Positions 25,818-35,058 of a DNA stretch of 64,000 nucleotides are shown piece by piece. Made by a program: the position numbers and the translations under genes. Source of the stretch: Roseateles sp. (GTDB lineage: Bacteria > Pseudomonadota > Gammaproteobacteria > Burkholderiales > Burkholderiaceae_C). The stretch is from contig NZ_JAFAGT010000069.1 in assembly GCF_019237615.1 (NCBI RefSeq), positions 62,001 through 126,000 of the forward strand, written 5' to 3'. The notes beneath the pieces are model-generated. The model saw only the letters and a list, made by a program, of their open reading frames with translations. It was not told the origin of the DNA and made no database searches. Position 1 is the stretch's first letter; every line of letters begins with the position of its first letter.

Positions 25818-26594
25818 ATGCGCTGGGCCCTCATTACCGATATTCATGCCAACCGCCAGGCCTTCGAGGCCGTCCTGGCCGACGCCCGCACCCAGGGTGC
25901 CACCCGCTATGCGCTGCTGGGCGACTTCGTCGGCTACGGCGCCGACCCGGCCTGGGTGCTGGAGCAGGTCATGGCCCTCGCCACCGACGGCGCCCTCACC
26001 GTGCAGGGCAACCACGACGAGGCTGTGGCCCATGGCAGCACGCCGGGCATGCACCCGGACGCACGCGCCGTCGTCGACTGGACGCGCGCCCAACTGGATG
26101 AAGACCAGCTGCGTTTCCTGGCGCGGCTGCCCCTGCAGGCCCGCGGCGAACCGGGCCACTGCCTGTTCGTGCACGCCAACGCCTTCGAACCCGGCCGCTG
26201 GGAGTACGTGCAGGGCCGTGCCGAGGCCGTGAAGAGCCTGCACGCCAGCGCGGCACGCATCCAGGTCTGCGGCCACATGCACGAGCCCATGCTCTTCCAC
26301 CTCTCCGGCACCGGCAAGGCGGGTGATTTCCGGCCCGTGGCCGGCGTGCCCATGCCGCTGCCGGGCCACCGCCAATGGCTGGCCATCCCGGGCTCCTGCG
26401 GCCAGCCGCGCGATGGCAACCCGGCGGCCTGCTACGCGCTGCTGGACCCGGGCAAGTCCGATCTCGACGACGCGCGCATCACCTTCCAGCGCGTGGCCTA
26501 CGACGTCGACGCCGCCTGCGCGGCCCTGCGCGCGACCGCCCTGCCGCCGCTGATTGTCGAGCGCCTCGCGCGCCGCCTCACGCTCGGCGAATGA
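25818..26594 (+). CDS. Calcineurin-like metallophosphoesterase
   Basis: This 258-residue cytosolic enzyme has all five metal motifs of the family: TDIHAN (D-x-H), LLGDFVGYG (GD), QGNHDEAV (GNHD), LFVHANAF (H) and CGHMHEPM (GHxH). It groups with YfcE/DR1281-like and serine/threonine-phosphatase-like members with a small alpha-helical cap (about residues 80-115). It could hydrolyse phosphodiesters or dephosphorylate proteins. The next gene is a protein kinase whose ATG overlaps this stop (ATGATGA), so a kinase/phosphatase pair translated in a coupled manner is likely, although substrates are unknown. Confidence 0.85.
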   Translation: MRWALITDIHANRQAFEAVLADARTQGATRYALLGDFVGYGADPAWVLEQVMALATDGALTVQGNHDEAVAHGSTPGMHPDARAVVDWTRAQLDEDQLRFLARLPLQARGEPGHCLFVHANAFEPGRWEYVQGRAEAVKSLHASAARIQVCGHMHEPMLFHLSGTGKAGDFRPVAGVPMPLPGHRQWLAIPGSCGQPRDGNPAACYALLDPGKSDLDDARITFQRVAYDVDAACAALRATALPPLIVERLARRLTLGE

Positions 26595-28045
26595 TGACGA
26601 CGACACTGCCCCTCGCCTCCCCCGCGCCGCCCGCGCCGCTGGAGGCCGGCCGTGTGCTGGACGGCTTCCGGCTGGAGGAACGGCTGCACCAGGGCGGCAT
26701 GGCCAACCTGTGGCGTGTCAGCCGCGTGGAGGGCGAGGAGGATGGCATCGGGCTGCTGATGAAGGTGCCGCGCATCAAGGGCGGAGAGGACCCCGCCACC
26801 ATCGTCGGCTTCGAAGTCGAGCAGATGCTGATGCCGCAGCTCAGCGGCCCGCACGTGCCGCGCTTCGTCGCCCGCGGCGACTGGACGCGCCAGGCCTTCA
26901 TCGTCATGGAGCGCATCCCCGGCGACACGCTGCGCCCGCTCCTCGACGACGCCCCGCTGCCGCCCGAAGAGGTGGCCGACATCGGCGCCCGCGTCGCCAC
27001 GGCGCTGGCGGCCCTGCACCGCCAGCATGTGGTGCACCTGGACATCAAGCCCAGCAACATCATGTTCCGCCCCGACGGCACTGCTGTGCTGGTCGACTTC
27101 GGCCTCAGCCGCCACGAGCTGCTGCCCGACCTGCTGGAGGAGGAGTTCACGCTGCCCATGGGCACCGGCCCCTACATGAGCCCGGAGCAGGTGCAGTTCG
27201 TGCGCAACGACCCGCGCAGCGACCTGTTCGCGCTGGGCGTCATGCTCTACCACCTGAGCACCGGCGAGCGGCCCTTCGGTCAGCCGAACTCGGTGCGCGG
27301 ACTGCGCCGCCGCCTCTACGTCGAGCCGGTGCCGCCGCGCGCCATCCGGCCCGAGCTGCCGCCCTGGCTGCAGGAGGTCATCCTGCGCTGCCTGGAGGTC
27401 AGGCCCGAGCGGCGCTACCAGAGTGCCGCCCAGCTGGCGCTGGACTTGCGCGAGCCCGGCGGCGTCGCGCTCACCGCTCGCGCCGAGAAGCTGCAGGTCA
27501 GCGGCGCGATGCGCCGGCTCAAGCGGTGGTTCTTCGCGCTGGGCGCGGAAGCCCAGCCCGCCGCGCCGGCCGGCCAGCAACTGGCGCGCAGTCCCATCGT
27601 CATGGCGGCCGTGGACGTCGGCAACGCGACGCCCGAGCTGCTGGCCCAGCTATGCGAGACCGTGCGCCGCATCGTGCAGACCGAGGCCGGCGCCCGCCTG
27701 GCCTGCGTCAGCGTCATGCGCGTGAACCGCATCGGCATCGACGAGCTGACCGACAAGCATGGCCAGAGCCTGCACGTGAAGCAGCTCATCGCCCTCAAGC
27801 ACTGGGCGCGGCCCATCAGCAAGGCGCTGAACCTGGAGGATGGGCGGCTGACCTTCCACGTGCTGGAGGCGCCCGACGCGGCTGGCGCCATCATCGATTT
27901 CGCCCACCGCAACGGCGTGGACCACATCGTCATGGGCGCGCGCGGCGCGTCGGCCTTGCGGCGCTATCTGGGCAGCGTGTCGGGCCAGGTCGTGGCCGAG
28001 TCGGACTGCACCGTCACCGTCGTGCGCGAGCCGGCCGGCGGTTGA
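26591..28045 (+). CDS. Ser/Thr protein kinase fused to universal stress protein domain
   Basis: This 484-residue protein has an Hanks-type kinase domain at about 25-300: a Gly-rich loop LHQGGMANLW, Lys at 58, HLDIKPSN with catalytic D151, DFG at 169-171, and an APE-like segment MSPEQVQF. The HRD motif is HLD. Residues about 340-480 form a universal stress protein domain, ending with MGARGASALRRYLGSVSG, the G-x2-G-x9-G type signature that binds ATP in that family. No membrane segment is present. A kinase fused to a stress-protein domain is uncommon. Its start overlaps the metallophosphoesterase stop. Partners and signals are unknown; a coupled phosphorylation switch is inferred. Confidence 0.88.
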   Translation: MMTTTLPLASPAPPAPLEAGRVLDGFRLEERLHQGGMANLWRVSRVEGEEDGIGLLMKVPRIKGGEDPATIVGFEVEQMLMPQLSGPHVPRFVARGDWTRQAFIVMERIPGDTLRPLLDDAPLPPEEVADIGARVATALAALHRQHVVHLDIKPSNIMFRPDGTAVLVDFGLSRHELLPDLLEEEFTLPMGTGPYMSPEQVQFVRNDPRSDLFALGVMLYHLSTGERPFGQPNSVRGLRRRLYVEPVPPRAIRPELPPWLQEVILRCLEVRPERRYQSAAQLALDLREPGGVALTARAEKLQVSGAMRRLKRWFFALGAEAQPAAPAGQQLARSPIVMAAVDVGNATPELLAQLCETVRRIVQTEAGARLACVSVMRVNRIGIDELTDKHGQSLHVKQLIALKHWARPISKALNLEDGRLTFHVLEAPDAAGAIIDFAHRNGVDHIVMGARGASALRRYLGSVSGQVVAESDCTVTVVREPAGG

Positions 28046-28078
28046 GCTGTTAGATGGCCGGCCACCTATGATTCCGGC

Positions 28079-29284
28079 ATGACTTTCCCCGCCAATCCGC
28101 GGCTAGACCGGCTGCAGCCCTACCCCTTCGAGCGCCTGCGCGAACTGACGGCCGGCATCACGCCGAATCCAGGGTTTGCCCCCATCTCGCTGGGCATAGG
28201 CGAGCCTCGCCACGCTGCACCGGCCCTCATCGCCGAGGCCATCAACGGCGCGATGAAGAGCCTGTCGGCCTATCCGGCCACGGCCGGCACGCCGAAGCTG
28301 CGCGAGGCCATCGCCGGCTGGATCTCGCGCCGCTACGGGCTGACGCTGGACCCGGCCACCCAGGTGCTGCCCGTCAACGGCTCGCGCGAAGCGCTGTTCG
28401 CCATCGCGCAGACGGTCGTCGACTCGACCCGCCCCGGCGCCACCGTCGTCTGCCCCAACCCTTTCTATCAAATCTACGAAGGCGCGGCGCTGCTGGCCGG
28501 CGCCGACGTGGCCTTCGCCAATTCCGACCCCGCGCGCAACTTCGCCGTCGACTGGCGCCAGATCCCCGACGCGACCTGGGCGCGCACGCAACTGCTCTAC
28601 GTCTGTTCGCCCGGCAATCCCAGCGGCGCGGTGATGCCGCTGCCGGAATGGCAGGCCTTGTTCGAGCTGAGCGACCGCCACGGCTTCGTCATCGCATCGG
28701 ACGAGTGCTACTCGGAGATCTATTTCCGCGACGAAGCGCCCCTGGGTGGCCTGGAGGCCGCGGCCAGGCTGGGCCGCAGCGACTTCCGCAACCTGATCGC
28801 CTTCACCTCGCTGTCCAAGCGCTCCAACGTGCCGGGCCTGCGCTCGGGCTTCGTGGCCGGCGACGCTGCGCTGCTGAAGAAGTTCCTGCTCTACCGCACC
28901 TACCATGGCAGCGCAATGAGCCCCATCGTGCAGGCAGCCAGCATCGCGGCCTGGGGCGACGAGGCCCATGTCGTCGAGAACCGGGCGCGCTACCGACGCA
29001 AGTTCGCCGACGTGACGCCGCTGCTGGCCGAAGTGCTGGACGTGGCGCTGCCCGACGCCGGCTTCTACCTGTGGGCCGCTGTTCCCGGTGGTAACGACAT
29101 CGCCTTCGCCCAGGGCCTGCTCGCTCAATACAATCTGGCGGTCCTGCCGGGCAGCCTGCTGGCCCGCGAAGCCCATGGCCACAACCCCGGCGCCGGGCGC
29201 ATCCGCCTGGCCCTGGTGGCCGACGAGGCCGAGTGCCTGGAAGCCGCCCGCCGCATTGTCTCTTTCACGAAATCCCGCCCATGA
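28079..29284 (+). CDS. dapC: Succinyldiaminopimelate transaminase
   Basis: This 401-residue PLP enzyme is a class I aminotransferase of the DapC type. It converts N-succinyl-2-amino-6-ketopimelate to succinyl-diaminopimelate in lysine and peptidoglycan precursor synthesis. Visible features are the LGIGEPRH start, the [15 protein letters not shown] turn, [20 protein letters not shown] and the PLP-lysine motif [15 protein letters not shown]. Its stop overlaps the dapD start (ATGA). Gene order dapC-dapD fits Burkholderiales and supports this name over other class I transaminases. Confidence 0.9.
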   Translation: MTFPANPRLDRLQPYPFERLRELTAGITPNPGFAPISLGIGEPRHAAPALIAEAINGAMKSLSAYPATAGTPKLREAIAGWISRRYGLTLDPATQVLPVNGSREALFAIAQTVVDSTRPGATVVCPNPFYQIYEGAALLAGADVAFANSDPARNFAVDWRQIPDATWARTQLLYVCSPGNPSGAVMPLPEWQALFELSDRHGFVIASDECYSEIYFRDEAPLGGLEAAARLGRSDFRNLIAFTSLSKRSNVPGLRSGFVAGDAALLKKFLLYRTYHGSAMSPIVQAASIAAWGDEAHVVENRARYRRKFADVTPLLAEVLDVALPDAGFYLWAAVPGGNDIAFAQGLLAQYNLAVLPGSLLAREAHGHNPGAGRIRLALVADEAECLEAARRIVSFTKSRP

Positions 29285-30105
29285 ACACCGCTGAACTGCA
29301 AAGCCTGATCGACCTTGCCTGGGACAACCGCGCCTCCCTGGACCCCACCAACGCGCCGGAACTGCGCCAGGCCGTCGAGCACGTCATCGCCGAGCTGGAC
29401 GCAGGCCGGCTGCGCGTGGCCACGCGCGAGGGCGTGGGCCAGTGGACGGTGCACCAGTGGATCAAGAAGGCCGTGCTGCTGTCCTTCCGCCTGAATGACA
29501 ACCGCCTCATGGGTGACAAGGAACTGACCTTCTTCGACAAGGTGCCAACCAAGTTCGCCGGCATGAGCGAGGCCGAGCTGCGCGCCACCGGCGTGCGCGT
29601 GGTGCCGCCGGCCGTCGCGCGCCGCGGCAGCTTCCAGGCCAGGAACGTCGTGCTGATGCCCAGCTACGTGAACATCGGCGCCTATGTGGACGAGGGCGCC
29701 ATGGTCGACACCTGGGCCACCGTCGGCTCCTGCGCGCAGATCGGCAAGAACGTGCACCTGTCCGGCGGCGTGGGCATTGGCGGCGTGCTGGAGCCGCTGC
29801 AGGCCAACCCGACCATCATCGAGGACAACTGCTTCATTGGCGCCCGCTCCGAGGTCGTCGAGGGCGTCATCGTCGAGGAGAACTCGGTCATCTCCATGGG
29901 CGTCTACATCGGCCAGAGCACGCCCATCTACGACCGCGCGACCGACACGGTCAGCTACGGCCGCATCCCGGCCGGCTCCGTCGTCATCTCGGGCTCGCTG
30001 CCCAAGGACGGCGGCCGCTACTCGCTGTACGCAGCCATCATCGTGAAGCGCGTGGACGCGCAGACGCGCTCCAAGACCAGCATCAACGAACTGCTGCGGG
30101 CCTGA
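29281..30105 (+). CDS. dapD: Tetrahydrodipicolinate N-succinyltransferase
   Basis: This 274-residue enzyme transfers succinyl from CoA to tetrahydrodipicolinate, two steps before diaminopimelate. It has the N-terminal helical part ([16 protein letters not shown]) and a left-handed beta-helix with hexapeptide repeats from about residue 110 ([27 protein letters not shown] region). The length matches the family. The ATG at 29281 overlaps the dapC stop, so the two are coupled. The final step gene dapE, often near this block in Burkholderiales, is not seen here. Confidence 0.95.
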   Translation: MNTAELQSLIDLAWDNRASLDPTNAPELRQAVEHVIAELDAGRLRVATREGVGQWTVHQWIKKAVLLSFRLNDNRLMGDKELTFFDKVPTKFAGMSEAELRATGVRVVPPAVARRGSFQARNVVLMPSYVNIGAYVDEGAMVDTWATVGSCAQIGKNVHLSGGVGIGGVLEPLQANPTIIEDNCFIGARSEVVEGVIVEENSVISMGVYIGQSTPIYDRATDTVSYGRIPAGSVVISGSLPKDGGRYSLYAAIIVKRVDAQTRSKTSINELLRA

Positions 30106-30106
30106 C

Positions 30107-31276
30107 ATGAGCGGCCCTGGCGGTGGGAACATGGAGCGCATCCTGCGGCTGATGGCCGACAAGGGTGCTTCGGACTGCTATCTGTCGGCCAACATGCCGG
30201 TGCTGATCCGCATCAACGGGCAGACCGTGCAACTCTCCGACCAGCTCCTGACGCCGCCGCAGCCGCGCCAGCTCATCGCCGAGGTCATAGACCCCGGCTC
30301 GCTGGCCGAGCTGGACAACAGCGGCGAGCTGAACATGGCCGTGGGCGTGCGCGGCGTGGGCAGCTTCCGCCTGTCGGGCTTCCGCCAGCGCGGCTCCATC
30401 GCCGGCGTGTTCCGCCACATCCCGCATGAGATCCCGACGCTGGAGTCGCTGGGCCTGCCACCCGTGCTGGGCCAGATGATCAAGGAGAAGCGCGGCCTCA
30501 TCCTGATGGTGGGCGCCACCGGCACCGGCAAGAGCACGACGCTCGCGGCCATGCTGGAGATGCGCAACCAGACCATGTCCGGGCACATCCTCACCATCGA
30601 GGACCCGATCGAGTACCTGTTCAGCAACAAGCGCTCGGTCGTCAACCAGCGCGAGATCGGCCGCGACACGGCCTCGCTGCAGATCGCGCTGAAGAACGCG
30701 CTGCGCCAGGCGCCGGACTGCATCCTGATCGGCGAGATCCGCGACCGCGAGACGATGACGGCGGCCATCAGCTATGCGCTGTCCGGCCATCTGGTGCTGG
30801 CCACGCTGCACGGCAACAACACCTACCACGCGCTGAACCGCATCCTGTCCTTCTACACGCCCGAGTCGCGCCCGGCGCTGCTGAACGACCTGGCGGCCGG
30901 CCTCAAGGCCATCGTGTCGCAGCGCCTGGTGCGGGCGACGGCCGGCGGCCGCGTGCCCGTCATCGAGATCCTGCTGAACACCAAGCTGACGTCCGAGCTC
31001 ATCGAGCAAGGCGACTTCGCCGGCGTGAAGGAGGCGATGGAGAAGTCCATCGCCGAGGGCTCGCAGACCTACGAAGAGCATTTCGCCAAGCTCATCGGCG
31101 ACGGCATCATCACCCGCGAGGAAGGCCTGGCCTTCGCCGACTCGCCCACCAACCTGCTGTGGCGCCTGCAGAACGAGGCGCCCGGCGCCCGTCTCACGAC
31201 CGCGCCGCGCAAGGAGGAGAAGGCCTCAGACGAGGCCAGCTTCACCGAAATCACCCTGGACGTCCGCGCCACTTGA
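30107..31276 (+). CDS. pilU: Type IV pilus retraction ATPase, PilU-like
   Basis: This 389-residue cytosolic ATPase belongs to the PilT/PilU family that powers type IV pilus retraction. It has a PAS-like N-terminal domain (about 1-105), Walker A GATGTGKST near residue 138, Asp box LTIEDPIEYLF, Walker B CILIGEIRD, and His box ATLHGNNTYHALNR. The C-terminal extension of about 40 residues rich in Lys and Glu (KEEKASDE) is typical of PilU rather than PilT. It begins one base after the dapD stop; an alternative ATG is at 30131. Other type IVa pilus genes are not in the window. Its place in the dap block is conserved in relatives. Confidence 0.85.
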   Translation: MSGPGGGNMERILRLMADKGASDCYLSANMPVLIRINGQTVQLSDQLLTPPQPRQLIAEVIDPGSLAELDNSGELNMAVGVRGVGSFRLSGFRQRGSIAGVFRHIPHEIPTLESLGLPPVLGQMIKEKRGLILMVGATGTGKSTTLAAMLEMRNQTMSGHILTIEDPIEYLFSNKRSVVNQREIGRDTASLQIALKNALRQAPDCILIGEIRDRETMTAAISYALSGHLVLATLHGNNTYHALNRILSFYTPESRPALLNDLAAGLKAIVSQRLVRATAGGRVPVIEILLNTKLTSELIEQGDFAGVKEAMEKSIAEGSQTYEEHFAKLIGDGIITREEGLAFADSPTNLLWRLQNEAPGARLTTAPRKEEKASDEASFTEITLDVRAT

Positions 31277-32133
31277 AGCTGATTGACTGCATCGAATCCC
31301 AAGCCGCCCGCCTCGCCCAGGCGGGCTTGTTTTTTGGCCATGGCACGACGAATGCCTTCGACGAGGCCATGTGGCTGGCGCTGTGGCGCATGGGCCTGCC
31401 GCTGGATGCCCTGGACGAGCACGAGGCGCGCGAGCTGAGCGCGGCGCAGGTCGCGTCCATCGCCGCACTGATCGACGAGCGCATCGCGACCCGCAAGCCG
31501 GCCGCCTACCTGACCGGCGAGGCCTGGCTGCAGGGCGTGCCGTTCACCATCGACGAGCGCGCCATCGTGCCGCGCAGCTTCATCGCCGAGCTGATAGTCG
31601 ACGCCAGCATCGACCCTTGGCTGCACCCCGACAGCCGCCGCGTGCTGGACCTGTGCACCGGCAACGGCAGCCTGGCCGTGCTGGCCGCCATGGCCTGGCC
31701 GGAAGTAGAGGTCGATGCGCTCGACCTGAGCCCCGATGCGCTGGAGGTCGCCAGGCTCAACGTCGAGCGCCACGACCTGACAACTCGCATCCGCCTGCTG
31801 CAAGGCGACGGCCTGGCGGGCGCCCAGGGGCCCTACGACCTGATCCTCTGCAACCCGCCCTACGTGAACAGCGCCAGCATGGCTGCCCTGCCCGCCGAGT
31901 ACCGCGCCGAACCCGAGCTGGCCCTGGCCGGCGGCACGGACGGCATGGACTTCATCCGCGAGCTGCTGCGCGCGGCTCCCGCCGCGCTGAACGACGACGG
32001 CGTACTGGTGCTGGAGATCGGCAACGAGCGCGAGCACTTCGAGGCGGCCTTCCCGCTGCTCGAGGTCGTGTGGATGGAGACCTCATCAGGCGCCGATCAG
32101 GTGCTGCTGGTGACGAAAGAAAACCTGCTGTGA
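31273..32133 (+). CDS. prmB: Ribosomal protein L3 N5-glutamine methyltransferase
   Basis: This 286-residue SAM-dependent enzyme methylates a glutamine of ribosomal protein L3 (PrmB), as opposed to release factors (PrmC). Visible motifs are the helical N-terminus with FGHGTTNAFDEA, VPRSFIAEL, the SAM motif VLDLCTGNGSLAVLAA, and the catalytic NPPYV at about 195-199. The FFGHGT and VPRSFI wording is characteristic of PrmB. I place the start at a TTG at 31273 that overlaps the pilU stop (TTGA); CTG at 31279 is another option. Its stop overlaps the start of the ABC-F gene. Confidence 0.9.
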   Translation: MKLIDCIESQAARLAQAGLFFGHGTTNAFDEAMWLALWRMGLPLDALDEHEARELSAAQVASIAALIDERIATRKPAAYLTGEAWLQGVPFTIDERAIVPRSFIAELIVDASIDPWLHPDSRRVLDLCTGNGSLAVLAAMAWPEVEVDALDLSPDALEVARLNVERHDLTTRIRLLQGDGLAGAQGPYDLILCNPPYVNSASMAALPAEYRAEPELALAGGTDGMDFIRELLRAAPAALNDDGVLVLEIGNEREHFEAAFPLLEVVWMETSSGADQVLLVTKENLL

Positions 32134-34067
32134 TCACCCTACGCGACATCACGCTGCGCCGCGGCGTCAAGGTGGTGCTGGACGGCGCGTCGGCGACGCT
32201 TCAGCCCGGCGAGAAGATCGGCCTGGTGGGCCGCAACGGGGCCGGCAAGTCCAGCCTGTTTGCGCTGCTGACGCACCGCCTCTCCAATGACAGGGGCGAG
32301 GTCGAGGTGCCCAGGCACTGGCGCCGCTCCGAGGTGGCCCAGAACATGCCTGAGACCGAGGACGGCGCGACCGACTTCGTGCTGCAGGGCGACCTGACGC
32401 TGGTGGCCGCGCGCATCGCGCTGGACGAGGCCGAGCAAGCCAATGACGGCCATGCGATGGCGGAGGCTCATGCGGCGCTGGCCGATGCCGGTGCGTTCGA
32501 CGCCCGCTCGCGCGCGCAGGCGCTGCTGATGGGCCTGGGCTTCAGGACCGAGCAGCTCGACGCGCCCGTGAACAGCTTCTCCGGCGGCTGGCGCATGCGC
32601 CTGCAACTGGCACGCGCGCTGATGTGCCCGGCCGAGCTGATGCTGCTGGATGAGCCCACCAACCACCTGGATCTGGACGCCCTGGTGTGGCTGGAGGCCT
32701 GGCTGCAGCGTTACGGCGGCACGCTCATCATCATCAGCCACGACCGCGAGTTCCTCGACGCGATCACCAAGGTCACGCTGCATCTGGATGAAGGCAAGCT
32801 GGTGCGCTACGGCGGCAACTACACCAGCTTCGAGAGCCAGCGCGCAGAGCGCATGGTGCTGCAGCAGGCCGCGTTCGAGCGCCAGCAGGAGAAGGTCGCC
32901 CATCTGCAGAAGTTCATCGACCGCTTCAAGGCCAAGGCCAGCAAGGCCAAGCAGGCGCAGAGCCGCGTGAAGGCGCTGGAGCGCATGGAAAGGCTGGCGC
33001 CGGTGCTGGCGTCGGCCGACTTCAACTTCGAGTTCCGCGAGCCGCTGAATCTGCCCAACCCGATGTTGATGTTCGACGACCTGTCGGCGGGCTACCGCAC
33101 CGAGGAAGGCGACAAGATCATCGTGCGCGGCGTGGACCGCTCCGTGCTGGCCGGCCAGCGCATCGGCATCCTCGGCGCCAACGGCCAGGGCAAGTCCACA
33201 CTGGTCAAGACCATCGCACGCGCACAGGTGCCAATGGGCGGCAAGCTCACCGAGGGCAAGGGCCTGTCCATCGGCTACTTCGCCCAGCAGGAGCTGGACG
33301 TGCTGCGGCTGGACGAAGGGCCGCTGGAGCACATGGTGCGCCTGGCTCGCGACGTCGGCCCGCCGGGCCGCGAGCAGGAGCTGCGCGACTTCCTGGGCCA
33401 GTTCCGCTTCACGGGCGACATGGTCAACCAGCTGGTCGGCAGCCTGTCCGGCGGCGAGAAGGCGCGCCTGGTGCTGGCGATGCTGGTGTGGCAGCGCCCC
33501 AACCTGCTGCTGCTGGACGAGCCCACCAACCACCTGGACCTGAACACGCGCGAAGCGCTGTCGCTGGCGCTGAACGAGTTCGAGGGCACCGTCATGCTGG
33601 TCAGCCACGACCGCGCGCTGCTGCGCGAGGTCTGCGACGAGTTCTGGCTGGTGGCCGACGGCGTCGTCAAGCCCTTCGACGGCGACCTGGACGACTACCA
33701 GCGCTGGCTGCTGGACCAGAGCAAGGAAGCAGCCCGTGCTGCGAAGAAGCAGCCGGCCGCCGCTCCTGCACCCGTCGTGGCAGCGCCGCCCCCGGCGTCA
33801 CGCGAGGACCGCAAGGCCTCCGGCCAGGCACGTGCCAAGCTGGCCGAGCAGACCCGGCCACTGCGCAAGGAGATGGAAGCGATCGACAAGCGCCTGCATA
33901 CGCTGGCGCAGGAGCGCGCCGAGATCGAGGCCCAGCTTGCCGAAGGCGCCGCCGCGTCGGCCATCGCCGAGATGGGCAAGCGGCTGAAGGCGATTGCCGA
34001 CCAGCTCGAAGCCGACGAGATGCGCTGGCTGGAGCTGGGCGAGCAGATCGAGGCGATGTCGGCCTAG
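32130..34067 (+). CDS. ABC-F family ATPase (YheS/Uup-like)
   Basis: This 645-residue cytosolic protein has two ABC ATPase domains and no membrane part. Domain 1 has Walker A GRNGAGKSS, signature FSGGWRMR and Walker B LMLLDEPTNHLD; domain 2 has GANGQGKST, LSGGEKAR and LLLLDEPTNHLD. The inter-domain linker (about 240-320) is basic and helical, and the C-terminal tail (about 530-645) is a coiled coil rich in Lys, Arg and Glu. These features fit YheS-like ABC-F translation factors that act on ribosomes. The start is a GTG at 32130 overlapping the prmB stop (GTGA). Its TAG overlaps the TAG of the convergent gene in a shared CTAG. Confidence 0.92.
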   Translation: MITLRDITLRRGVKVVLDGASATLQPGEKIGLVGRNGAGKSSLFALLTHRLSNDRGEVEVPRHWRRSEVAQNMPETEDGATDFVLQGDLTLVAARIALDEAEQANDGHAMAEAHAALADAGAFDARSRAQALLMGLGFRTEQLDAPVNSFSGGWRMRLQLARALMCPAELMLLDEPTNHLDLDALVWLEAWLQRYGGTLIIISHDREFLDAITKVTLHLDEGKLVRYGGNYTSFESQRAERMVLQQAAFERQQEKVAHLQKFIDRFKAKASKAKQAQSRVKALERMERLAPVLASADFNFEFREPLNLPNPMLMFDDLSAGYRTEEGDKIIVRGVDRSVLAGQRIGILGANGQGKSTLVKTIARAQVPMGGKLTEGKGLSIGYFAQQELDVLRLDEGPLEHMVRLARDVGPPGREQELRDFLGQFRFTGDMVNQLVGSLSGGEKARLVLAMLVWQRPNLLLLDEPTNHLDLNTREALSLALNEFEGTVMLVSHDRALLREVCDEFWLVADGVVKPFDGDLDDYQRWLLDQSKEAARAAKKQPAAAPAPVVAAPPPASREDRKASGQARAKLAEQTRPLRKEMEAIDKRLHTLAQERAEIEAQLAEGAAASAIAEMGKRLKAIADQLEADEMRWLELGEQIEAMSA

Positions 34068-34426
34068 AGCGCCAGCACCGCTGCCAGCGCCAGCGCGCCC
34101 GGCAGTGCCTGCACATACAGGATCTTCCTGGACGCCGTGGCCGCGCCGAACAGGCCGGCCACGATCACGCACCCCAGGAAGAACAGCAGCCAGGGCCGGC
34201 CTGCGCCAGCAGCGCCCTGCATCAGCCCCCACGCCAGGCCGGCCACCAGAAAGCCGTTGTAGAGGCCCTGGTTGGCCGCCAACGCCTTGCTCTGCTCGGC
34301 GAAGGCCTGGTCCAGCCCGAAGGCCTTGCGGCCGGCCGGCTTGGTCCAGAAGAACATCTCCAGCACCAGGAAGTACAGGTGCAGCAGCGCCACCAGCGCG
34401 GCCAGCACGACGGCCAGGGTTTGCAT
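34064..34426 (-). CDS. DUF1304 family membrane protein
   Basis: This 120-residue protein has four hydrophobic helices (MQTLAVVLAALVALLHLYFLVLE, GLYNGFLVAGLAWG, WLLFFLGCVIVAGLFG and VQALPGALALAAVLAL) and matches DUF1304 in length and pattern. Function is unknown. The ATG at 34426 has GAGGAG 8 bases upstream; the open frame reaches 35047 only as a shadow. It is divergent from the MarR-type gene at 34547 and shares 120 bases of control region. Its last codons overlap the convergent ABC-F gene by 4 bases. Confidence 0.85.
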   Translation of the reverse strand: MQTLAVVLAALVALLHLYFLVLEMFFWTKPAGRKAFGLDQAFAEQSKALAANQGLYNGFLVAGLAWGLMQGAAGAGRPWLLFFLGCVIVAGLFGAATASRKILYVQALPGALALAAVLAL

Positions 34427-34510
34427 CGCCTCACTCCTCATTGCATGTTCGGGGTGGCGCATCCTCTCAGATAGACCTAGCGTCCGATGTCGCGCAAAAG
34501 ACCATTTAAG

Positions 34511-34539
34511 TTGTACGCAATTTAATTGCCAACTACATT
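34511..34539 (+). promoter_or_regulatory. ohrR promoter with palindromic operator
   Basis: TTGTAC (34511-34516) and TACATT (34534-34539) are 17 bases apart and match sigma-70 elements. The spacer holds a palindrome, GCAATTtAATTGC, at 34517-34529, centred on one base. Its AATT-rich design fits an OhrR-type site. Transcription would start within a base or so of the ATG at 34547, which suggests a leaderless message and autorepression. Confidence 0.6.
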
Positions 34540-34546
34540 TGCAGCC

Positions 34547-35032
34547 ATGGCACGCAGCAAGCTCCCCACCCTGGCCGACCATCCCCGCGAGGAATGGCTG
34601 CGGCTGGACCGTCAGCTCTGCTTTGCGCTGTACAGCAGCTCGTTGGCCATGACCCGGATCTACAAGCCCCTGCTCGCGCCGCTGGGCCTGACCTATCCGC
34701 AATACCTGGTCATGCTGGTGCTGTGGGAGGCCGACGGCCTGAGCGTGTCCCGGCTGGGCCAACGCCTGTCGCTGGACTCGGGCACGCTGACGCCGCTGCT
34801 CAAGCGCCTGGAGGCGCTGGGCCACATCGAGCGCCGCCGTGCCAGCGACGACGAGCGCCGCGTCGACATCTTCCTGACGCCCCGGGGCCGCAAGCTGCGC
34901 GAGCCGGCCCTGGACATCCCCGGACAGCTCGCATGCGCCAGCGCCTGCGAGCTGGACGAGGTCATCGCGCTGACTCAGCGGTTGCACCAGCTGCGCCAGC
35001 AACTCAACCGGGCCGCCGACACGGCGGCCTGA
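34547..35032 (+). CDS. ohrR: MarR-family organic hydroperoxide regulator OhrR
   Basis: This 161-residue protein is a MarR-type winged-helix repressor of the OhrR group. The sensing cysteine is C25 in [13 protein letters not shown], and two further cysteines near the end (LACASAC) fit the 2-Cys type, which closes a disulfide on oxidation by organic peroxides. The DNA-binding core follows ([39 protein letters not shown]). It is directly upstream of ohr on the same strand, the classical arrangement. No good ribosome site precedes the ATG, in line with a leaderless start. Confidence 0.9.
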   Translation: MARSKLPTLADHPREEWLRLDRQLCFALYSSSLAMTRIYKPLLAPLGLTYPQYLVMLVLWEADGLSVSRLGQRLSLDSGTLTPLLKRLEALGHIERRRASDDERRVDIFLTPRGRKLREPALDIPGQLACASACELDEVIALTQRLHQLRQQLNRAADTAA

Positions 35033-35058
35033 ATCCCACCACCCCAAAGGAGCCCACC

